From contig NZ_KZ984562.1 in assembly GCF_003574445.1 (NCBI RefSeq), forward strand, positions 154,462 to 218,461: a stretch of DNA of 64,000 nucleotides. The letters are read 5' to 3'. Positions 61,203 through 64,000 of this stretch are shown here, one piece after another. Position 1 is the first letter of the stretch; each line of letters starts with the position of its first letter. A program made the translations under genes and the position numbers. The notes under the pieces were generated by a model. That model was not told the DNA's origin. It did not search any database and saw only the letters and a list, made by a program, of their open reading frames with translations. Source of the stretch: Streptomyces sp. YIM 130001 (lineage in GTDB: Bacteria; Actinomycetota; Actinomycetes; Streptomycetales; Streptomycetaceae).

Positions 61203-61918
61203 GCCCTGAGCTTGTAGCCGAAGCCACGGACCGTCTCGATCCGGTCCTGGCCGATCTTGCTGCGGAGCCGCTGGACATGGACGTCCACGACGCGGGTGTC
61301 ACCGCCCCAGCCGTAGTCCCAGACCCGCTCGAGCAGCTTGTCGCGGGAGAGCACCGTGCCCGGCGCGGCGGAGAACTCGAGCAGCAGCCGCATCTCGGTG
61401 GGAGTGAGGGACACGGGCCTGCCGCCCCTGCGAACCTCCATGCCGACCGTGTCGATCTCCAGATCGCCGAACGTCAGGGTCCCGTCGTCGTCCTGCCGCT
61501 GCCCCACCGCCTCGGCCTGCCGCGGCGGCTGGCCCGGCCCGCCCGCGTGCCCGAACCGGCGCAGTACGGCACGGATCCGCGCCACCAGCACCGCCCCGTC
61601 GAACGGTTTCGTCACGTAGTCGTCCGCGCCGGCCTCGAGACCCAGGACCACGTCGATCGAGTCGGCGCGGGCCGACAGCATGATCACCGGGACCGTGGAC
61701 TCGTCCCGGATCCGGCGGCACAGAGAGACCCCGTCCAGGCCCGGCACCATGACGTCGAGCAGTGCGATGTCCGGCTGGTCGGCGCGGAACGCCTCGAGTC
61801 CCGCGAGGCCGTCGGGCCGCGCCGTGACCACGAAACCGTCACGCTCCAGGGCGAGCTGTGTGGCCTCGCGGATGACGTCGTCGTCCTCGACGAAGAGCAC
61901 ATGGGTGTGATCGGCCAT
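61199..61918 (-). CDS. cseB: OmpR-family response regulator CseB
   Basis: 239 residues, ATG 61918. Receiver with acidic pocket VLFVEDDDVIREAT, phospho-acceptor Asp55 in IALLDVMVPGLDG and VTKPFDGAVLVARIRAVLRR; winged helix with RRGGRPVSLTPTEMRLLLEF and DTRVVDVHVQRLRSKIGQDRIETVRGFGYKL. A polar linker (about 121-145) joins them. Phosphorylated by CseC and then activates the sigE promoter upstream in the same operon. Confidence 0.95.
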   Translation of the reverse strand: MADHTHVLFVEDDDVIREATQLALERDGFVVTARPDGLAGLEAFRADQPDIALLDVMVPGLDGVSLCRRIRDESTVPVIMLSARADSIDVVLGLEAGADDYVTKPFDGAVLVARIRAVLRRFGHAGGPGQPPRQAEAVGQRQDDDGTLTFGDLEIDTVGMEVRRGGRPVSLTPTEMRLLLEFSAAPGTVLSRDKLLERVWDYGWGGDTRVVDVHVQRLRSKIGQDRIETVRGFGYKLRA

Positions 61919-61927
61919 CCGCTGCTC

Positions 61928-62578
61928 TCAGTCCTCCTCGGGCGCCGGCGAATCGCCGTTCACCGCGCCGCTGTAGTCGTTGTGTCGCCGTTCCACCTCG
62001 ACGAACCTCGCGTCCCGCCAGCGGTAGGTCACGATCTCCTCGCCGGACGGCAGGGTCACCGGGTCGCCCTTGTCGTACACCTGCTTGGTCACGACCAGGT
62101 CCCCGCGGTCGATCTCCGCGTAGACCGGTGGGTCCTCCGCACGGAAGACGTTCTTGTACTGCTTGCCCTCGGCACGGTAGACGTAGCTGCCGACACCCAC
62201 CGCGTCCCCGCACGTCATCACGTTCACCACGACGTCGGACGAGCTGCCCGAGGTACTGCTGCCGTACGAGACGTCGACCGGGTACTCGTTCTCCACGCAG
62301 GGCTTGAGGTCCTGCTTGACCGCCTTGCTCACCTTCGGATCGCGCTTGACCAGCGCGACCGCGTCGACCCGGGGGACCGACGGTGCGGTGGAGCCGGACG
62401 GTGAGGCCTCCGTGACCGTGTCGCTGTTCGCCGGGCCCTCGTCCCTGGCTCCCGTGCCTCCCGTACCGCAGGCGGCGAGCGCGCCGATGAGAAGTGCGAG
62501 GGCGGTGAACGCGGCCGCTGCCGCGCTCACCGCCTTCGGGCGTCGTATTCCCGGGTCGTCGCCGTTCAGGCAGCGCAA
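61928..62578 (-). CDS. cseA: CseA: lipoprotein modulator of the SigE system
   Basis: 216 residues. Starts 13 bp inside the end of sigE. Signal AAAFTALALLIGALAAC with lipobox LAAC, then a Ser/Thr/Pro linker and a C-terminal domain with two cysteines (KPCVENEYPV, VMTCGDAVG) and the ending RWRDARFVEVERRHNDYSG. In S. coelicolor loss of CseA raises sigE expression, so it dampens the CseC signal at the outer face of the membrane. Called from operon position and lipobox; the sequence itself is variable. Confidence 0.9.
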   Translation of the reverse strand: MRCLNGDDPGIRRPKAVSAAAAAFTALALLIGALAACGTGGTGARDEGPANSDTVTEASPSGSTAPSVPRVDAVALVKRDPKVSKAVKQDLKPCVENEYPVDVSYGSSTSGSSSDVVVNVMTCGDAVGVGSYVYRAEGKQYKNVFRAEDPPVYAEIDRGDLVVTKQVYDKGDPVTLPSGEEIVTYRWRDARFVEVERRHNDYSGAVNGDSPAPEED

Positions 62579-63105
62579 CGCTCCCGCTCCTCACGTTCCT
62601 GGCCGTGACCCTCCCGGTCATGGCTCTCCAGCTCCTGGCGGAGCCTGGCAAGGGCACGGTGCAGGGTGCTCTTGACCGTTCCGGCCGACATGCCGAGGGC
62701 GGCGGCCGTCTCCTCCGTGGACATCTGCTCCCAGTGTCGCAGGACGACGACGCTGCGCTGCTTCGGAGCGAGCTTCTTGAGTACCTCGATCAGCAGCGCA
62801 CGGTCCGCGTGCTGCGCGCTGGCGTCCTCGATACGGCGCTCCGGCAACTGCTCGGTGGGTATCTCCTCGAGACGGCGGGAACGCCACCATTCCGTGCGGG
62901 TGTTGATCATCACGCGGCGCAGGTAGGCGTCGGCCAGACGCTTGTCGGCGATCCCGTCCCAGCGGTGGTACGTCCGCACCAGCGCGGTCTGCAGCAGATC
63001 CTGCGCGTCCGTCGGGTCGGGGACCAGGCGGCGGGCGCTGCGCAGCAGGGCGTCCTGCCGGGCGCGTACGTACTCTTCGAACTCCAGCACCTCGCCGTGC
63101 GCCAT
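62566..63105 (-). CDS. sigE: ECF sigma factor SigE (cell-envelope stress)
   Basis: 179 residues from the ATG at 63105 (ACGGAGGCGG upstream); the open frame extends to 63249 without support. Region 2: EEYVRARQDALLRSARRLVPDPTDAQDLLQTALVRTYHRWD and YLRRVMINTRTEWWRSRR; region 4: APKQRSVVVLRHWEQMSTEETAAALGMSAGTVKSTLHRALARLR. There is no anti-sigma gene; activity is set by transcription through CseBC. Directs genes for wall teichoic glycans and other envelope functions. First gene of sigE-cseA-cseB-cseC. Confidence 0.96.
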   Translation of the reverse strand: MAHGEVLEFEEYVRARQDALLRSARRLVPDPTDAQDLLQTALVRTYHRWDGIADKRLADAYLRRVMINTRTEWWRSRRLEEIPTEQLPERRIEDASAQHADRALLIEVLKKLAPKQRSVVVLRHWEQMSTEETAAALGMSAGTVKSTLHRALARLRQELESHDREGHGQEREERERCAA

Positions 63106-63242
63106 TCCCAACCGCCTCCGTTCCTTCACCGTGGAACCGGACCCCCGCCCGGCACATCTTGAAGTTACGGAGCGGGTGTAACGGGGCGTCGGGGGAAGGC
63201 ATGCGGGGGATACACGGCTGCCCCTCGTTTGTGTAACAGAAG

Positions 63243-63255
63243 TAGGCAAAGCCTA
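63243..63255. promoter_or_regulatory. 13-bp palindrome upstream of sigE
   Basis: TAGGC-aaa-GCCTA, perfect, 138 bp before the sigE start, in the 254-bp gap between mutY and sigE. A CseB site is expected in this gap; whether this palindrome is that site is not known. Confidence 0.4.
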
Positions 63256-63359
63256 AGGTCACGCCCGTGTTGTGCGGGTCCATGGCGGAATGCGGAGGCC
63301 ATGGATGAGGGGTTCGGGTGTGACCTCGGTGCCGCCTTCAGGCGGGCGACCGAGGCGCG

Positions 63360-64000
63360 TCAGGTGAGCGGGAGGCGGTACTCGCCGCTCGGCAGCGGTT
63401 CCACCAGACCGTCCGCCACGAGGCCGTCGAGGGCCCGGGCGCGCTGCACCGGCTCGTCCCACACCCGGTCGAGTACCGACTGCGGCACGGGGGCCACCGC
63501 CTCGCGCAGCACGGCGAGCAGCTTGCCGCGGACCTGCCGGTCGGTGCCCGCGTAGGTCTGGCCGCGGCGCGCGGGGCCCTGGTGGGCCGGCTTCCCGGCC
63601 TGCCGCCAAGCGCACTGGGCGGCGATCGGGCAGCGGCCGCACTCCTCGTTCTTGGCGCTGCACACCAGCGCGCCGAGTTCCATCGACGCCGCCGCCCAGC
63701 GGGCCGCCGTCGCCTCGTCCTCGGGGAGCAGTTCGCGGGCCAGCCTGCGCTCGGCGGCCGTCGTCGCGTTCGGCGGGTACTGGACGCCGGTGACCGCGCG
63801 CGCGAACACCCGGCGCACGTTCGTATCAAGGACCGGGTGGCGCTGGCCGTACGCGAACGACGCGACGGCCGCGGCCGTGTACTCACCGATGCCGGGCAGC
63901 GCGAGCAGCTGCGCATGCTGGGTCGGTACGTCCCCGCCGTGGCGTTCCTTTATGGCCACGGCAGCCCCGTGCAGGCGCAGTGCGCGCCGCGGGTAGCCGA
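63360..64000 (-). CDS. mutY: A/G-specific adenine DNA glycosylase, C-terminal part (cut by window edge)
   Basis: The frame is open to the last base of the window; 212 residues are visible and the start is outside. Helix-hairpin-helix with the catalytic region LLALPGIGEYTAAAVASFAYGQRHPVLDTNVRRVFAR, and the iron-sulphur loop C-x6-C-x2-C-x5-C in VCSAKNEECGRCPIAAQCAW, identify MutY. Removes adenine mispaired with 8-oxoguanine. The C-terminal MutT-like domain of E. coli MutY is absent; instead a short helical tail (VAPVPQSVLDRVWDEPVQRAR) follows, typical of short actinobacterial forms. Confidence 0.93.
   Translation of the reverse strand, partial: GYPRRALRLHGAAVAIKERHGGDVPTQHAQLLALPGIGEYTAAAVASFAYGQRHPVLDTNVRRVFARAVTGVQYPPNATTAAERRLARELLPEDEATAARWAAASMELGALVCSAKNEECGRCPIAAQCAWRQAGKPAHQGPARRGQTYAGTDRQVRGKLLAVLREAVAPVPQSVLDRVWDEPVQRARALDGLVADGLVEPLPSGEYRLPLT

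Noticed and set aside
63243..63255. Iron-box (DmdR/IdeR-type) reading of the TAGGC-aaa-GCCTA palindrome
   Set aside because: The iron-box half sites are separated by nine bases in a 19-bp motif; here the arms are only three bases apart.

Overview
This window is high-G+C DNA from a Streptomyces-type actinomycete. The evidence is the codon usage, the GTG/TTG starts, many leaderless genes, and a run of genes whose order matches the conserved core of Streptomyces chromosomes: ppa-dacB-tilS-hprT-ftsH-folE, the folP/folB/folK cluster, the orphan nuoD2, panC-nadB-nadC-coaX, lsr2, clpC, and sigE-cseA-cseB-cseC. No rRNA, tRNA, CRISPR array, insertion sequence or prophage was seen. Both ends cut genes: a FUSC-family membrane protein on the left and mutY on the right.

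Layout. 1-5 kb: FUSC protein, a lipoprotein, and a developmental-type set (DUF397 protein, anti-sigma-like ATPase with a rare TTA codon, XRE/DUF5753 regulator), then an aldehyde dehydrogenase. 5.8-10 kb: DinB-like protein, a PadR repressor with a DrrAB-type ABC exporter and three matching operator copies, and a tipA orthologue with its MerR-type promoter. 10-20.8 kb: YbjQ, DedA, a ThrE-like exporter, pyrophosphatase, a PBP4-type carboxypeptidase, a DUF2342 metalloprotein, tilS, hprT, ftsH. 20.8-24.7 kb: folate synthesis. 25-29.8 kb: a hydrolase and an OpuC-type osmolyte importer split over divergent transcripts. 30-35.5 kb: a coiled-coil membrane protein, two PH-domain membrane proteins, and nuoD2 convergent with a MidA-type methyltransferase. 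35.6-39.2 kb: a NarL-type two-component pair and an ArsR-type regulator. 39.2-39.8 kb: an unusual repeat-rich intergenic block. 39.8-45.3 kb: a pantothenate/NAD/CoA operon. 45.4-49 kb: small membrane proteins, a BlaI-type regulator, N-acetylglutamate synthase, lsr2 and its overlapping neighbour. 49-55 kb: clpC with two ClgR-type boxes, then a large convergent NACHT-LRR NTPase. 55.5-59.8 kb: M23 peptidase, TetR/MFS efflux pair, AraC regulator, VOC protein. 59.8-64 kb: the sigE-cseABC envelope-stress operon and mutY.

How the parts work together. Most of the window is housekeeping: folate (folE, folP, folB, folK), purine salvage and tRNA lysidine (hprT, tilS), proteolysis (ftsH, clpC), cofactors (panC, nadB, nadC, coaX), cell envelope (dacB, M23, sigE/cse). 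Between these sit efflux systems with their own repressors and clearly visible operators.

Most unusual signals: (1) the 12-bp palindrome CACGCGCGCGTG occurs ten times, in genes and between genes, with an identical 18-bp version in folP and nadB; (2) a NACHT-LRR STAND NTPase with two TTA (bldA-dependent) codons inside an otherwise core region; (3) a nearly identical 28-bp element upstream of both the DUF397 gene and the TTA-containing ATPase gene; (4) an aldehyde dehydrogenase in which the catalytic glutamate position reads glutamine; (5) the repeat and hairpin block at 39.2-39.55 kb. All calls were made by eye from the sequence; no database search was run.
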